Below are positions 43,458 through 52,305 of a DNA stretch of 64,000 nucleotides, one piece after another. Numbering within the stretch: position 1 is the stretch's first letter; each line of letters opens with the position of its first letter. The translations under genes were made by a program, and so were the position numbers. Origin of the DNA: Candidatus Obscuribacterales bacterium (GTDB taxonomy: Bacteria; Cyanobacteriota; Vampirovibrionia; Obscuribacterales; Obscuribacteraceae); NCBI GenBank assembly GCA_031292355.1, contig JARLHI010000076.1, positions 186,001 through 250,000 of the forward strand, read 5' to 3'. The notes beneath the pieces were generated by a model. The model made no database searches, had not been told where the DNA came from, and was given only the letters and a program-made list of their open reading frames with translations.

Positions 43458-45485
43458 CTAGGGCACTTTACCATTCGGAAAGGTTTCTTTAAACAGTTGT
43501 TGATCCGCGGGTGCCCATAGCGACGTGTCAATCACAAGACGACATCCATGGGGAAGCTTTTTAAACGCAGGAATGCTATCTGCCTTGACCCTCGTTGGCC
43601 ATAATAGCAACGCCTTCAGGCTTCGAACATCCGACAGTTTTTCCATACCGGCTTTTGTAATTAGTCCACAATCCTCTATATCCAGAATTTGCAAATTAGG
43701 CATTTTTGAGATGTCAAACACTCCAGTGTCCGTAAGGTCGCATTTTTGAAATTTCAAATTAACGATATTTTTTGCTCCAGAAATCTCGTGACAAAAACTA
43801 TCTGTGCCATCAAAAAATCCACCAGCGAATGTCTCAATTCGCGAATTTGCAACTATCTGCCCCAACCGAGCCAGGTCAATGTCCACGTATGGAGTTTGCA
43901 TTCGCAAATAGACAAGATTGCGCAGTTTAGCGATTGAATTTAAACAGTTACCAGTCAACGCCAAACAATTATCTAGATCGAGTGCCCGAAGATTTCTGAA
44001 GTACGCGATATCAGCAATTGTCTGGTCGTGAATTTTATCGTCAAGCAGCGCTAACTGTTGAATCTCATCCGGTCTAAAGCGAAAAAGCTCCGAAGGCTTC
44101 ATTTCGACCAGGTGAGTCGAAAAAATTAGGGGACCAGCGGCCGGGAACGCTACCAGACCTTGTGCAGCAACCGTGTGCAACAACTCAAATTCCACATTAT
44201 TTTGCTTATCTGCAAGTGCAACTGCTCCTAGCTCATTACTTGGAAAATTAAGAGTCCACGGACCCGATTTCCAATCTTTCAACGGTACCGCTGCAAAAAA
44301 GGGTTCGACTGGTTTTGAGGCTTCACTTGCAGAGACTATGTTTGAGGCGCTAGTGCCACCAATTGTCTGGTTTGCCTCAGCGCTGACAGGCACGGTGTTT
44401 TGTGAACTCTTGTTTTTCGTCAACGTAAGAACAGCAATCGAACCTGTTGCTAGAATTACGCATACAGCAATCATGGCGAGCACCGCTGGCGATACCCTCG
44501 CTTTCATCTCTACCGACTGCAATCTCGGCTGTGGCTTTTGTGGGGCACGCCTTTCTTTTACAGCGATAAGGTCGTCGCGAACGTCTGCAGCTAACTGATA
44601 CCGGTTTTCTGGTAATTTCTCGAGAAGTTTCATCGTTACTTTTTCAATGCCAGGCGAAAAAACTTTTCCGAGAGAGGCTTGCTTCAATGGCAATGGCTCT
44701 TGCTCTAGATGCATCATCATTGTAGATAAAGCTGATTCACCGGCAAAAGGTGGTGCTCCGGTCAAGACTTGATAAAGCGCGCAGCCGATAGAATAAAGAT
44801 CGCTTCTTAAGTCAACGGTTCGGCCAAGGCATTGTTCCGGGCTCATAAAAAGAGGGCTGCCGAAGATTTCGCCAGTGCCAGTAAGAGTCATAGTATTCAG
44901 CGTATCTTTACCGGTGATTTTGGCGATACCAAAATCCAATATTTTTACTTGCAATTGATTGTCTGCTCGATCACAAATCATGACGTTGCTAGGTTTGATG
45001 TCTCTATGAATCACTCCTTGATCGTGTGCGTAAGCCAGTCCATCCATGATTTGTATAAAGATAGCGATGGCTTCAGATTCAGACAGTTGCCCCTGTCGCT
45101 TGAGGATGTCTGCCAGACTTTCACCATTGATGAACTCCATAACGAGATAAGGAGACTCGTTTTCTAGCAATGCGAAATCAAAAACACGAATTAAATTTGG
45201 ATGGTCCAACTTCCGGCAGACTTGCGCTTCTTTTTGGAAACGCACTATTGCAGTATCAGAGAGTCCTGTGGTCAGGACTTTTAAAGCCATGATTTCGCGA
45301 AGAAAAATCTGTTCTATACGATAGACAACGGCCATGCCGCCTTCACCAATCTTCTGGACAACCTTGTAGCGACCAGCAACTACAGTCCCTGGAACGATGT
45401 CGCCACGCCCATGGCTGAATTTTGGCGCTGCGTCTGACGACAGCGATTTCGTTGTGAACTCCAGGTCGTCTTCCAAGGCATGCAC
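43458..45485 (-). CDS. Membrane Ser/Thr kinase with extracytoplasmic LRR-like domain
   Basis: 675 residues from a GTG at 45485. A Hanks-type kinase occupies about 38-305: glycine loop GEGGMAVVYRI, K69, catalytic HRDIKPSN at 160-167, DFG at 184, SPEQC. One membrane helix follows (about 333-355, AVLAMIAVCVILATGSIAVL). The exported part is a linker, a domain of about 100 residues and then leucine-rich-repeat-like units (about 490-660: LRALDLDNCLALTGNCLNSI, NIVNLKFQKCDLTDTGVFDI, NLQILDIEDCGLITKAGMEK). It would sense an outside ligand and phosphorylate inner proteins. It starts 42 nt after the efflux-pump gene on the same strand and could be cotranscribed. Confidence 0.9.
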   Translation of the reverse strand: MHALEDDLEFTTKSLSSDAAPKFSHGRGDIVPGTVVAGRYKVVQKIGEGGMAVVYRIEQIFLREIMALKVLTTGLSDTAIVRFQKEAQVCRKLDHPNLIRVFDFALLENESPYLVMEFINGESLADILKRQGQLSESEAIAIFIQIMDGLAYAHDQGVIHRDIKPSNVMICDRADNQLQVKILDFGIAKITGKDTLNTMTLTGTGEIFGSPLFMSPEQCLGRTVDLRSDLYSIGCALYQVLTGAPPFAGESALSTMMMHLEQEPLPLKQASLGKVFSPGIEKVTMKLLEKLPENRYQLAADVRDDLIAVKERRAPQKPQPRLQSVEMKARVSPAVLAMIAVCVILATGSIAVLTLTKNKSSQNTVPVSAEANQTIGGTSASNIVSASEASKPVEPFFAAVPLKDWKSGPWTLNFPSNELGAVALADKQNNVEFELLHTVAAQGLVAFPAAGPLIFSTHLVEMKPSELFRFRPDEIQQLALLDDKIHDQTIADIAYFRNLRALDLDNCLALTGNCLNSIAKLRNLVYLRMQTPYVDIDLARLGQIVANSRIETFAGGFFDGTDSFCHEISGAKNIVNLKFQKCDLTDTGVFDISKMPNLQILDIEDCGLITKAGMEKLSDVRSLKALLLWPTRVKADSIPAFKKLPHGCRLVIDTSLWAPADQQLFKETFPNGKVP

Positions 45486-45527
45486 CCTATAATGCTTCGA
45501 TCACCTTATACCATCGCGCTAAGCGTA

Positions 45528-47135
45528 TCAAGTTTTTGTGGGAGCAGCATCAGGCAACTGATGCGGCAATGGAATAGGCGTCATCATGAATACTGCAAGC
45601 ACCGCCACTGCAGAAAGAAGGGCCAGCAGCATAAAAGAATCATCGATGGCTAGCGTGAAGGCTTGCGCCTTGACTGAACCTGCGATCAAGCCGGCGGCAA
45701 TTTCAGGGCGCTGAAGCGGACCAGCTGCTTGCGGAGCTAAAGCAGTACCAAGATGTGCCAGCCTGCCATCAAATTGCCAGCCTGATTGCAACCCGGACAC
45801 AAGCTTCGTTTGCCAGAAGTGATCGCGCACTTGAATAAATCGGCGCAAACCAGAAGCCGACAATTGTCCGCCGAAAAGGCGAACAACCTGAAAAAATGCT
45901 CCCTGGCAATAGGCGCCCGCCCGATTTCTATAAGCGCCCGTTATTCGTCCTTCGAATACGACACCGGAAAAAGTGCCCAATATTGCCATACAGATTGCAA
46001 CTGCGCCAACCATTTGTTGGATGATAAAGTCATCTCCAATCCATGTGCTGAGCGCATGAGAATCATAGAAATTGATTACTGCCAGGATAAAAAAGCCCGC
46101 GATGAGCACAAGTCTTACATGAACTCGTCTAAGCAAATCTGCAATAACTGTCAAAGCCACTAAAAATGGTATCAACGAAAATGACAGGAGGTGCCCAATT
46201 TCTGGCGGTCGATAGTGTTGCAACGTCTCTAAGAACAAGGGAATAAGCGCGACAACACGCAAAAGAACCACTCTGAAGATAAAAACCAATAACCCGAGAA
46301 TCAAGATATTTCGCGACTTCAAATAACTGAAATCGAGAACAAGATAAGGATCCATTCGACGTTTTAAGACAGCAATCACCAACAGGATTATTCCTGCCAG
46401 CAAGAGTCCATTGATCAAACCATTGTTAAACCAATCCAGTCGCTCTCCTTGATCTAAGGCAATATAAAGCATGGTCAATCCGCCGCTCACATAAAGCATC
46501 TCGCCATAAATGCATTTCGGTAGCAATTGGTCTCTTGGAGTAACTGGAATTCCGACCTTGACGCATAAAAGCATTGGTAAAGTGAGAATGGCCGGGGTCC
46601 AAAAGATCCACTTCCAACTCCAATAATCGATAAAGAACCCTTCCAGCGCATGAACTATGTGATTGCTGCCGATTAAATCCATCGTGTAAGCAGCGATTCC
46701 AAAAGGTATGAGCTGAACTGGCAAATTTCGGCTAATAAAACTAAGCGCAAGCGGATAGAAGGTACCTGATGCCAGACCACCAATTACCAACAAAATTAAG
46801 ACTATCGCTCTTGGTGGCATCAACGGCAAAAGCAACGACGACAAAATATAGATGCCACCAGCATATAGAAGCACCCGCCGATGACCATAACGAGCGGCCA
46901 GAATAATGGACAGTGGCCCCATAAACATCTGCGCAGCGTTAAATGACGTAGGAATATAGACTGCGGCATCAAGATCTAGCCCCCAAACACCACGCAAGTC
47001 CTCAAGGCCAGCGCCTATCAAACCGCCTCCCAAAGAGGAATTCATAGCAGCAAGGAACACGGCAAGAATACCAATCAGGGCATGTGGAGCGACTGACGGT
47101 TTTTCACTTGGGGCGTGAGATTGCAACGGAGACAT
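45528..47135 (-). CDS. EmrB/QacA-type MFS efflux transporter
   Basis: 535 residues with about 14 membrane helices, typical of the DHA2 drug:proton antiporters. The motif A region is visible in ILAARYGHRRVLLYAGGIYI, and the N-terminus begins with ALIGILAVFLAAMNSSLGGG. It is the inner-membrane pump of a tripartite system whose adaptor (47161) and outer-membrane channel (48550) are encoded directly upstream on the same strand. It would export hydrophobic toxic compounds. Substrates cannot be predicted. Confidence 0.9.
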   Translation of the reverse strand: MSPLQSHAPSEKPSVAPHALIGILAVFLAAMNSSLGGGLIGAGLEDLRGVWGLDLDAAVYIPTSFNAAQMFMGPLSIILAARYGHRRVLLYAGGIYILSSLLLPLMPPRAIVLILLVIGGLASGTFYPLALSFISRNLPVQLIPFGIAAYTMDLIGSNHIVHALEGFFIDYWSWKWIFWTPAILTLPMLLCVKVGIPVTPRDQLLPKCIYGEMLYVSGGLTMLYIALDQGERLDWFNNGLINGLLLAGIILLVIAVLKRRMDPYLVLDFSYLKSRNILILGLLVFIFRVVLLRVVALIPLFLETLQHYRPPEIGHLLSFSLIPFLVALTVIADLLRRVHVRLVLIAGFFILAVINFYDSHALSTWIGDDFIIQQMVGAVAICMAILGTFSGVVFEGRITGAYRNRAGAYCQGAFFQVVRLFGGQLSASGLRRFIQVRDHFWQTKLVSGLQSGWQFDGRLAHLGTALAPQAAGPLQRPEIAAGLIAGSVKAQAFTLAIDDSFMLLALLSAVAVLAVFMMTPIPLPHQLPDAAPTKT

Positions 47136-47160
47136 TGACGTGCATTTTCCTGTGCTGTGA

Positions 47161-48534
47161 CTAGGGGTGTGGGAACACTTTAGCTATCACTGTCATGCCG
47201 GGTTTCACACGCTGCACCAGCTTTTGATCGGCATTAAATACAATTTTGACCGGCAGTCGTTGCGTGATTTTGGTGAAATTGCCACTTGGATTGTCTGGTG
47301 GCAACAGTGCAAATTGAGCTTCAGTCGCTGGGGACAACGACTGTACCGTTCCTTTCAAAACAGCGCTACCAAGCCCATCGACGCTGACCTCGGCTTTATC
47401 TCCAACAGCGATTTTGCGCAATTGTGTTTCGCGATAACTGGCGATGACCCACGGCACTGACGACACAATTGTTACCACCTGTGTACCTGCGTTCACCTGC
47501 TGACCGGCGCGAACGCGGCGCTCGCTGAGTATGCCATCAACCGGGGCGACAATTCTCGTGTAATCCAGTTCGACTTTGGCTTCTTGCCAGGCTGCTAATT
47601 TGGCTTTGGCAGCAGACTTAGCTTCTTTAAGTAGATCGGTGAGTACGTCCATTTGCCTTCGCTCAGCGATTAGCTGAGCATCACGAGAACTCAGTTGTTG
47701 CCTGGATTGCACGTCGGCCGCATGGGTAGATTTCAGGTCTTCCTCATACTTAGCGATATCAGCCGAACGCGCTGCTATTGCATTGTTTAAACGACTGACG
47801 TCCGACTTGTCCGCTTCGACGACCGCCTTCTGGCGATCGTAGTCGGCAACCACCTGTTCTACAGTCTGCTGTGTACTTGCCTTGTCAGCAAAGAGTTCAA
47901 GCTGCCGCTGCTTTTCTTGAAGCGCTCGCAATTCAATTGCTTGATCGGCTTTAAGTCTGGCTTGACCTTGAGCTTTCTGATCGCGCGCTTCTTCTAAACT
48001 CACTTTAGCGGCTCTAAGCGATGCGGCTGTTGCGCCAACCGACGCGGTCGCACGATTGATGTCCTCGCCGCCAATTAAGGTCGATAAGCGGGCACTTTCA
48101 ATATGCTGCGTTTGCACTGCAATTTGATTGCTCACCGTATTGATGTTCTCGAGGGCCTGTTCGTACAGTGATTCAGCCTGATTGGCTCGGGCGATAAAAT
48201 CGTCGTTGCGTAGCTCGACCAAAACTTGTCCTCTTTTCACCTGCTCGAAATCTTGTATCAAAACCTTTGATACCGTGCCTGAAACCTTAGTACTAAGAGG
48301 CGTAACATCCGCTCTGACATAAGCGTCGTTGGTGGTTTCAAACGGACCGATACCATCCCAGAATTTCCAATCGTTTGCAAAAAGGATGACGAGAAAAATA
48401 GTCGCCGCAAGAGCGATGATTGGTATGAGGTCACGCGGAACCCAGCTACCAAATTGTTTCAATCTGGCTGACCATCCTGCTTTAGGTGGAGGCTGTGAAA
48501 TTGGCTCCTGCACCTGGTTACTCTCGTCAGTCAT
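47161..48534 (-). CDS. EmrA/HlyD-type membrane-fusion adaptor
   Basis: 457 residues with one N-terminal membrane helix (LIPIIALAATIFLVILFAND), a lipoyl/barrel-sandwich split in two halves (VSGTVSKVLIQDFEQVKRGQ and IVAPVDGILSERRVRAGQQV) and a long coiled-coil hairpin between them (about 120-315). A C-terminal beta-barrel follows (VGDKAEVSVDGLGSAVLKGT). It links the MFS pump to the TolC-type channel through the periplasm. It begins 15 nt after the channel gene, with GGAG upstream, and ends 25 nt before the pump gene. Confidence 0.93.
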   Translation of the reverse strand: MTDESNQVQEPISQPPPKAGWSARLKQFGSWVPRDLIPIIALAATIFLVILFANDWKFWDGIGPFETTNDAYVRADVTPLSTKVSGTVSKVLIQDFEQVKRGQVLVELRNDDFIARANQAESLYEQALENINTVSNQIAVQTQHIESARLSTLIGGEDINRATASVGATAASLRAAKVSLEEARDQKAQGQARLKADQAIELRALQEKQRQLELFADKASTQQTVEQVVADYDRQKAVVEADKSDVSRLNNAIAARSADIAKYEEDLKSTHAADVQSRQQLSSRDAQLIAERRQMDVLTDLLKEAKSAAKAKLAAWQEAKVELDYTRIVAPVDGILSERRVRAGQQVNAGTQVVTIVSSVPWVIASYRETQLRKIAVGDKAEVSVDGLGSAVLKGTVQSLSPATEAQFALLPPDNPSGNFTKITQRLPVKIVFNADQKLVQRVKPGMTVIAKVFPHP

Positions 48535-48549
48535 GGCGCAACTCCGTCA

Positions 48550-49881
48550 TCAAAAGTCCCTCCCCAATGCTTCGTCTAAATCTACGCGAACTGTTGTGAA
48601 ATCCGACTTAGCCTGGACGTTTTCAGCAATCGCCTTTGCATAGGCCGATTGAGCTTCCAGAACATCTTTCAGTAAAGCGGCGCCGGCTTTGAATCTCCGA
48701 TTAGCGACACGCATTTGCTCCTGAGTACTCGATTCTGCAAGTGCTCCGGCTTTAACCTCTTTCACGGCAACTTTTATCGCCCTTCTTGCTTTGTCTGCAG
48801 ATATGGCAACAGAATCTGTGACATCAAGCAGTTTGATCTTAGATTGTCTCATCGCTCTTTCCGATTCTTTACTCAATTGAATTCTTCGCCCCCAGTCCCA
48901 GGGCTCCCAGACGCCCAGAAAACCAATGGATGTCAGCCTGGTGGGGAGCGGAGGGTTCATATGGCTGGCATAACTTCCGAGGGCGCCCACACTGATGTCT
49001 GGAATATAGCGAGATAACTCAATTTTACTTTCGAGGCGCTGTTGATTAACAGTAAGTTTTAATTCCGCTAACTCAGGACGATTTGCGAGCGCATCGTCGA
49101 TGGTGCCATTTTCACTTACGTCTGTGAAAGGCGTCATTGGTTCTTCCGTCAGCATGATCGACGCCTGTGGTGGACGCCCCAGAAGCCTATTCAGCGTCTG
49201 CCCTTGCGTGATCAAATCATCTTTGGCACGATCGACTTCGAAATCAGCGCGCGCCAACCTTGCTTGCACAAGAAGTAAATCAATCGGCAGCGCCGAGCCT
49301 TTGTCAACTTCCGCTTTTACGTACCGTACCAACTCACCCAGAAACTTGAAATTCTGCTCAAACCCCGCAACAGCGCTCTGCAGTGCCAGCATATTTAAGT
49401 ATAGTCTTTTCACAGACGCAACAGATTCTTGTTTCGTCCTTCGCAAACGTTGCAATGCGATTCGCTTGCGAATAGTTGCCTCTTCGACCTGCATACCCAA
49501 ACGATATTGTTGCGTTACGGGCTGTAAAACACCAGGCAAAATCGCCAGGTTTTGATGGTATTTGCCGTCTGCCGTGGGTGCCGCTTGTTGTCCGGCATAC
49601 CCTATCGCTAGAAGTTTTGGAAAGCGAGTGGTGATGACCGACTTCAAATTTGCTTCGGTTTTCTCGACTTCTAATTGAGCCTCGAGAACATCGCGATTTT
49701 GATGCAAGGCAATGGTTTGAGCCTGATTAAGAGAAAGCGCATCGGCGCCGCGCAAAGATAGTGGCTCTGCGCCCTGCAGAGCCGTCGATTCGGCTCGCGA
49801 TGGCAGAATGAAACTTCCAAAGCCGATCGCTGCTAATGTTATAGCCTGTAAGGTACGATTGCGTACGGCTCGCTCAATCAC
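48550..49881 (-). CDS. TolC-family outer-membrane channel of the EmrAB-type pump
   Basis: 443 residues, starting at a GTG with GGAG upstream. A signal peptide (to about residue 30) is followed by the two outer-membrane-efflux repeats, with long helical stretches (VEEATIRKRIALQRLRRTKQ, LAESSTQEQMRVANRRFKAG) and paired DAxxNRPELxxL-like segments (DDALANRPELAELKLTVNQQ). It completes the tripartite pump encoded by the next two genes. It follows the aldo/keto reductase gene after 51 nt on the same strand, so all four are probably one operon. Confidence 0.9.
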   Translation of the reverse strand: MIERAVRNRTLQAITLAAIGFGSFILPSRAESTALQGAEPLSLRGADALSLNQAQTIALHQNRDVLEAQLEVEKTEANLKSVITTRFPKLLAIGYAGQQAAPTADGKYHQNLAILPGVLQPVTQQYRLGMQVEEATIRKRIALQRLRRTKQESVASVKRLYLNMLALQSAVAGFEQNFKFLGELVRYVKAEVDKGSALPIDLLLVQARLARADFEVDRAKDDLITQGQTLNRLLGRPPQASIMLTEEPMTPFTDVSENGTIDDALANRPELAELKLTVNQQRLESKIELSRYIPDISVGALGSYASHMNPPLPTRLTSIGFLGVWEPWDWGRRIQLSKESERAMRQSKIKLLDVTDSVAISADKARRAIKVAVKEVKAGALAESSTQEQMRVANRRFKAGAALLKDVLEAQSAYAKAIAENVQAKSDFTTVRVDLDEALGRDF

Positions 49882-49932
49882 TCCAAGCCGACTCCAAAAT
49901 GATTCCTCAACTCTTCTCCTGCTGTCGCATTT

Positions 49933-50886
49933 CTAAGATTTCCGGGCAATAAATCCAGGAACGCCGGTATGCACAACTGTATTGAAACGAACACGAGTCT
50001 CGATGTTGTTGATGGCATCCATGGCCTCTTCCGAAATTGCAGAGACATCAAAATTTTCCTTGATGCGACTTGCTGTTTTTGAAGTCGTCAGCACTGAGGT
50101 GCCACGTTGCAACGCCCATGCCAACAACACCTGAGCTGGACTTTTATTCATTTTTTTCGCAATTTCGACAACGACAGCGTCATCCAGAAGGCGCGGCTCC
50201 ATACTGTGTCCTAACGGTGCAAACGCCTGCATAATAATGCCGTTTTCTTTGCAGTACGCGAGCATTTCCGATTCAGGATTGTATGGATGTGCTTCTAGGT
50301 GAACGACAGCGGGCTTTATTCTCGCCGCGTCATAAATCGATTTCACCGTCTCGAGGTTAACATCAGATAGACCGATAGCTCTACATTTGCCACCATCAAC
50401 AATGCTTTCCAGCCCTCGCCAGGTATCGAGCAAAGTAATCTCTTTATCGTAAATTACGTTCCCGCTTTCATCTCTAGGATCTTGATCTTCTCCTGGTTGA
50501 AACGCAAATGGGGTGTGGATTAAATAGAGGTCGATATAATCAACTCCAAGCTTCTTCAGGCTCGCTTCAAATGCCAATTTAGCTCGCTCTGGACGATGAT
50601 TGGTGTTCCACACTTTGGTGATCAAAAATACATCTTCACGCTTGACAGTGCCCTCGACGATCGCTTCATGCAATGCCTCGCCAACTTCTTTTTCTGTCCT
50701 GTAGCGTTCTGCTGTATCCAGAACACGAAAGCCAGCTTCCAGAGCAGCTTTCGTGGCTGTTCGCGTGACTACTGGATCTGGAATGAGAGTACCGAAGCCG
50801 AGGGCCGGAATTGAGCCTGTTTTCGTATTCAAGGGCAATTTTTTTAATCGCAAGTCGTCAACTTTCTTCGGTTGAATTACATCCAT
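49933..50886 (-). CDS. Aldo/keto reductase
   Basis: 317 residues from the ATG at 50886, which has AAGGAG seven bases upstream; the frame is open for 24 unsupported codons before. NADPH-dependent reduction of aldehydes and ketones is the family reaction. The catalytic set is complete: Asp and Tyr in VLDTAERYRTEKEVG, Lys in FLITKVWNTN, and His in LYLIHTPFAF. The nucleotide-binding end is visible (VLTTSKTASRIKENF). It is the first gene of a likely operon with a tripartite efflux pump, and 16-bp palindromes lie just upstream, so the unit looks like an inducible response to reactive organic compounds. Confidence 0.9.
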   Translation of the reverse strand: MDVIQPKKVDDLRLKKLPLNTKTGSIPALGFGTLIPDPVVTRTATKAALEAGFRVLDTAERYRTEKEVGEALHEAIVEGTVKREDVFLITKVWNTNHRPERAKLAFEASLKKLGVDYIDLYLIHTPFAFQPGEDQDPRDESGNVIYDKEITLLDTWRGLESIVDGGKCRAIGLSDVNLETVKSIYDAARIKPAVVHLEAHPYNPESEMLAYCKENGIIMQAFAPLGHSMEPRLLDDAVVVEIAKKMNKSPAQVLLAWALQRGTSVLTTSKTASRIKENFDVSAISEEAMDAINNIETRVRFNTVVHTGVPGFIARKS

Positions 50887-50905
50887 CACATCACTCCTTG
50901 CGTTT

Positions 50906-50921
50906 GTGGAAATGTTTCCAC
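50906..50921. promoter_or_regulatory. Perfect 16-bp palindrome before the aldo/keto reductase gene
   Basis: GTGGAAATGTTTCCAC, two 7-bp arms around TG, lies 20 nt upstream of the aldo/keto reductase start. The position suits an operator for a dimeric repressor of the TetR or MarR type. No regulator gene is adjacent. Confidence 0.55.
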
Positions 50922-51021
50922 TTTTTCCATCGCCCCTACTTTTTGTGGGGAATTTCACTCAACCCAAACAGCGCCCTCAAACTGTTGAGAACGTAGGTCC
51001 TTGTTAAAAAAGGGCTACCGT

Positions 51022-51037
51022 GACAATGTCCATTGTC
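51022..51037. promoter_or_regulatory. Second perfect 7-2-7 palindrome upstream of the efflux operon
   Basis: GACAATG-TC-CATTGTC lies about 135-150 nt upstream of the aldo/keto reductase start, in the roughly 340-nt non-coding stretch 50887-51223. Its arms differ from those of the first palindrome, so a different regulator or a chance match is possible. I see no gene in that stretch. Confidence 0.4.
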
Positions 51038-51223
51038 CATTTGGAATCCTACCATCTTCTGATAGCCAACAATAGTACTTTTATGTCCAACGAACAGCTG
51101 TGTGTGAACCCGCGATTGCTAAGCTAGCAATGAGATTCAGAGTTTTTTTCTTCTAAAAAGGACAAAGCGGAGAATTAATTGTGCATATTTATTGGCGAAT
51201 TTATATTTCTACTTTTAAACTTA

Positions 51224-51526
51224 CTATTCTGTCAAACGGTATTTGCAAAATCTGTAGAGGATTACATTCCCTTGGAACCACGGATCTACGAGTGCGAGTT
51301 CCAGAGCGCCTACCTGTAATCGATTGTATTCAGAGGCATCAACTGTCAACTCCTTCTCGACAAATTCATTGCCCGCAGGCAGCTCGATAACGACAGGAGA
51401 TTGCACGGAGCCAAACCAATCAATAGATGTACCAGTCTGCTTATATCCAATGGTCTTCACTTTGACGGTAACCGGTGTCCCCGCAGCAACCAGGCGTCGA
51501 TGCCGGAGTGGTTGAAACCAGATCAA
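51224..51526 (-). CDS. Hypothetical protein, possibly continuing the upstream gene
   Basis: About 100 residues from a TTG whose TTGA overlaps the upstream stop by 4 nt. The sequence is beta-rich (VTVKVKTIGYKQTGTSIDWF, SPVVIELPAGNEFVEKELTV) and resembles the exposed domain of DUF3592-like membrane proteins. It has no membrane segment or ATG. It could be a coupled second gene, or the C-terminal part of the upstream protein separated by a frameshift. Confidence 0.5.
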   Translation of the reverse strand: MIWFQPLRHRRLVAAGTPVTVKVKTIGYKQTGTSIDWFGSVQSPVVIELPAGNEFVEKELTVDASEYNRLQVGALELALVDPWFQGNVILYRFCKYRLTE

Positions 51527-52215
51527 AATTCAAAAAGCAAATTCACTATCGCAAGAAGCGAAGCGACATAAAAATCGGCCCGCTGCTTAGTACCACCTTC
51601 TTCACCAATTGGTTCATGAATAGTGGGTCTTTCCAGAAGAGCATAAAGAGTGCAAGAACCGCTCTCGGTGAACCTACCAGACTTAGGCGAGTCGCTTGTT
51701 TGGACGACATAATGCTTGCCTTTAACAAGGTACTCAAAAGTCAAATCCGTTTGAAATTTGGAGATAGTGGTGCCTCTCGATAGCCAGGTATCGTTGGTCT
51801 CTCTGGAACTCACTAGCTTGGCAGAGCACAACTGACCGTGTTTGCGCAAATCTTCATCGACCGTGCAAGCGCTCAAGAGATAAAGGCCAATCAGCCAGAC
51901 AAATGGGTTTGCTAACATCCACCACTGATAAACCTCTGGCGGATTCCCACCGACACGTTCATAGAAAACAATTTTGCGTGGACGCTTGGCAAAACTTTCT
52001 TCTGTGGGAACAGCTTGCCGGATATCCAGATTTGCAGCCGTCTCCAGAAACTCCAATTGGAATCGACGAGTCAGCGCCGCTCTCCACTTAACAGCAATCA
52101 AAGAGACTATTAAACTCGACGCAACAACACCAATAGCCACCATCTCGAAATATCGTCCATGCAAGCCCAGGCGCTCGCCATCGAAAATTGTGATTATGAA
52201 TGGCAAATTAACCAC
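51523..52215 (-). CDS. DUF3592-like membrane protein
   Basis: 230 residues from a GTG, without a clear Shine-Dalgarno. Two membrane segments are seen (MVAIGVVASSLIVSLIAV and PFVWLIGLYLLSAC). Next comes a domain with ISKFQTDLTFEYLVKGKHYV that matches the general pattern of DUF3592 proteins. A third hydrophobic stretch sits at the C-terminus (FYVASLLAIVNLLFEF). Function unknown. A second frame overlaps its stop by 4 nt. Confidence 0.6.
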   Translation of the reverse strand: MVNLPFIITIFDGERLGLHGRYFEMVAIGVVASSLIVSLIAVKWRAALTRRFQLEFLETAANLDIRQAVPTEESFAKRPRKIVFYERVGGNPPEVYQWWMLANPFVWLIGLYLLSACTVDEDLRKHGQLCSAKLVSSRETNDTWLSRGTTISKFQTDLTFEYLVKGKHYVVQTSDSPKSGRFTESGSCTLYALLERPTIHEPIGEEGGTKQRADFYVASLLAIVNLLFEF

Positions 52216-52305
52216 AAAACTAGCAGCCTAAAATCGGTATGAAATAAAGCCAGCTCGATTTGTCTTTTCAGCATTGCCTAACGAATCCTCGCAGACAATT
52301 CTAAA

